From NCBI GenBank assembly GCA_050693155.1, contig JBOGWA010000035.1, positions 1-14,375 on the forward strand: a stretch of 14,375 nt of DNA, written 5' to 3'. Shown here piece after piece: positions 13,857-14,375 of this stretch. The notes under the pieces were generated by a model that was not told where the DNA came from, made no database searches, and saw only the letters and a program-made list of their open reading frames with translations. Position numbers and translations under genes: made by a program. The stretch's first letter is position 1, and each line of letters begins with the position of its first letter. Source of the DNA: JBOGWA01 sp050693155 (GTDB lineage: Bacteria > Actinomycetota > UBA4738 > CALAEC01).

Positions 13857-14375
13857 TGCGGCGCGCCCGGTCGAGACGCTGCGCTGGGAAGACGGGCAGC
13901 TGGCGCTCATCGACCAGCGTGTCCTGCCTCTAGAGCTGCGCTATGTCCTCTGCGACTCGGCAAGTGCCGTTGCCGAAGCGATCCGCGGCATGGTGGTGCG
14001 GGGCGCGCCGGCGATCGGGTGCGCCGCCGCTTACGGCGTCGCCCTGGAGGCGCACCGGCTTGCGCACCTGAAGCCGGACACCGTCGGGGCGCCAGAGGCC
14101 GTACTGGCGCCGTTGCAGCAGGCGATCGCGTTGCTCGCCGCGAGCCGCCCCACCGCCGTCAATCTCGCATGGGCGTTGGAGCGCATGCGGCGCCGGCTGG
14201 ACGCGCTGGCCGGCCGCACGCCGCCGGGCATCGCCGGCGCTTTGCTGGACGAGGCCCATGCGATCGCCGCCGAAGACGTGCAGACCAACCGCCGCATGGG
14301 GGCGATCGGCGCCGCGCTGATCGCCGACGGCGCACGCGTGTTGACCCATTGCAACGCGGGCGCGCTGGCTACCGC
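13849..14375 (+). CDS. mtnA: Methylthioribose-1-phosphate isomerase, 5' part
   Basis: The first 175 or so residues of MtnA, which converts 5-methylthioribose 1-phosphate to the ribulose form in the methionine salvage pathway; the gene runs off the window's right end. Family blocks in order are ETLRWEDGQLALIDQR, VRGAPAIGCAAAYG, SRPTAVNLAWALERM, AEDVQTNRRMG and THCNAGALAT, where the Cys is the expected catalytic residue; the catalytic Asp would lie beyond the end. The frame opens at TTG 13849 behind GGAGG and overlaps the preceding stop by 8 bp. Leucine codons are mainly CTG and TTG (by my count 12 CTG, 5 TTG, 4 CTC), unlike the CTC-rich genes to the left, and the protein reads like a proteobacterial MtnA. 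It may come from another genome through a chimeric join, or from horizontal transfer. Confidence 0.9.
   Translation, partial: MRSAARPVETLRWEDGQLALIDQRVLPLELRYVLCDSASAVAEAIRGMVVRGAPAIGCAAAYGVALEAHRLAHLKPDTVGAPEAVLAPLQQAIALLAASRPTAVNLAWALERMRRRLDALAGRTPPGIAGALLDEAHAIAAEDVQTNRRMGAIGAALIADGARVLTHCNAGALAT

Overview
The window looks like a chromosomal segment from an uncultivated high-GC bacterium of Actinomycetota type. The reasons are the strong G/C bias at third codon positions, GTG starts, several genes that appear to be leaderless, an RpoD-like sigma factor, a cysteine-less HesB/IscA-like protein and a DUF3052 protein. This placement is inferred from gene style; no rRNA or other phylogenetic marker is present. 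No tRNA, rRNA, CRISPR array, transposase or phage gene was seen.

Layout. (1) 32-835 (-): an ArsR-type repressor fused to an AHSA1/SRPBCC domain, with a near-consensus promoter whose -35/-10 spacer holds a palindrome. (2) 913-4969 (+): a cysteine-less HesB-like protein, cyanophycinase (cphB) and cyanophycin synthetase (cphA). cphB and cphA overlap by GTGA. Together they can make and break down the Asp/Arg storage polymer cyanophycin. (3) 9854-4966 (-): a tightly packed run of four genes, in transcription order a primary-type sigma factor, a second CphA-related ligase with no ATP-grasp domain, methionine sulfoxide reductase B and an AidB-like acyl-CoA dehydrogenase. It converges on cphA with a 4-bp overlap. 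(4) 13226-10071 (-): two secreted proteins, one unrecognised and one a TolB-type beta-propeller joined to a phosphodiester glycosidase (NAGPA) domain, separated by a strong inverted repeat. (5) 13303-13707 (+): a DUF3052 protein. (6) 13708-14375 (+): the C-terminal end of an unrecognised gene, then the 5' part of mtnA (methylthioribose-1-phosphate isomerase), in a visibly different codon style. This end may be a chimeric assembly join or a recombination junction.

The most interesting part is the cyanophycin region. Next to a canonical cphB-cphA pair lies a stand-alone ligase that keeps the CphA N-terminal domain and the Mur-ligase module but lacks the central aspartate-adding ATP-grasp domain. 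It overlaps the end of a sigma-factor gene and is followed by two protein/DNA-damage genes. CphA domain losses that I know of (CphA2 type) inactivate the Mur-ligase half, so this is the opposite arrangement and its product is unknown.
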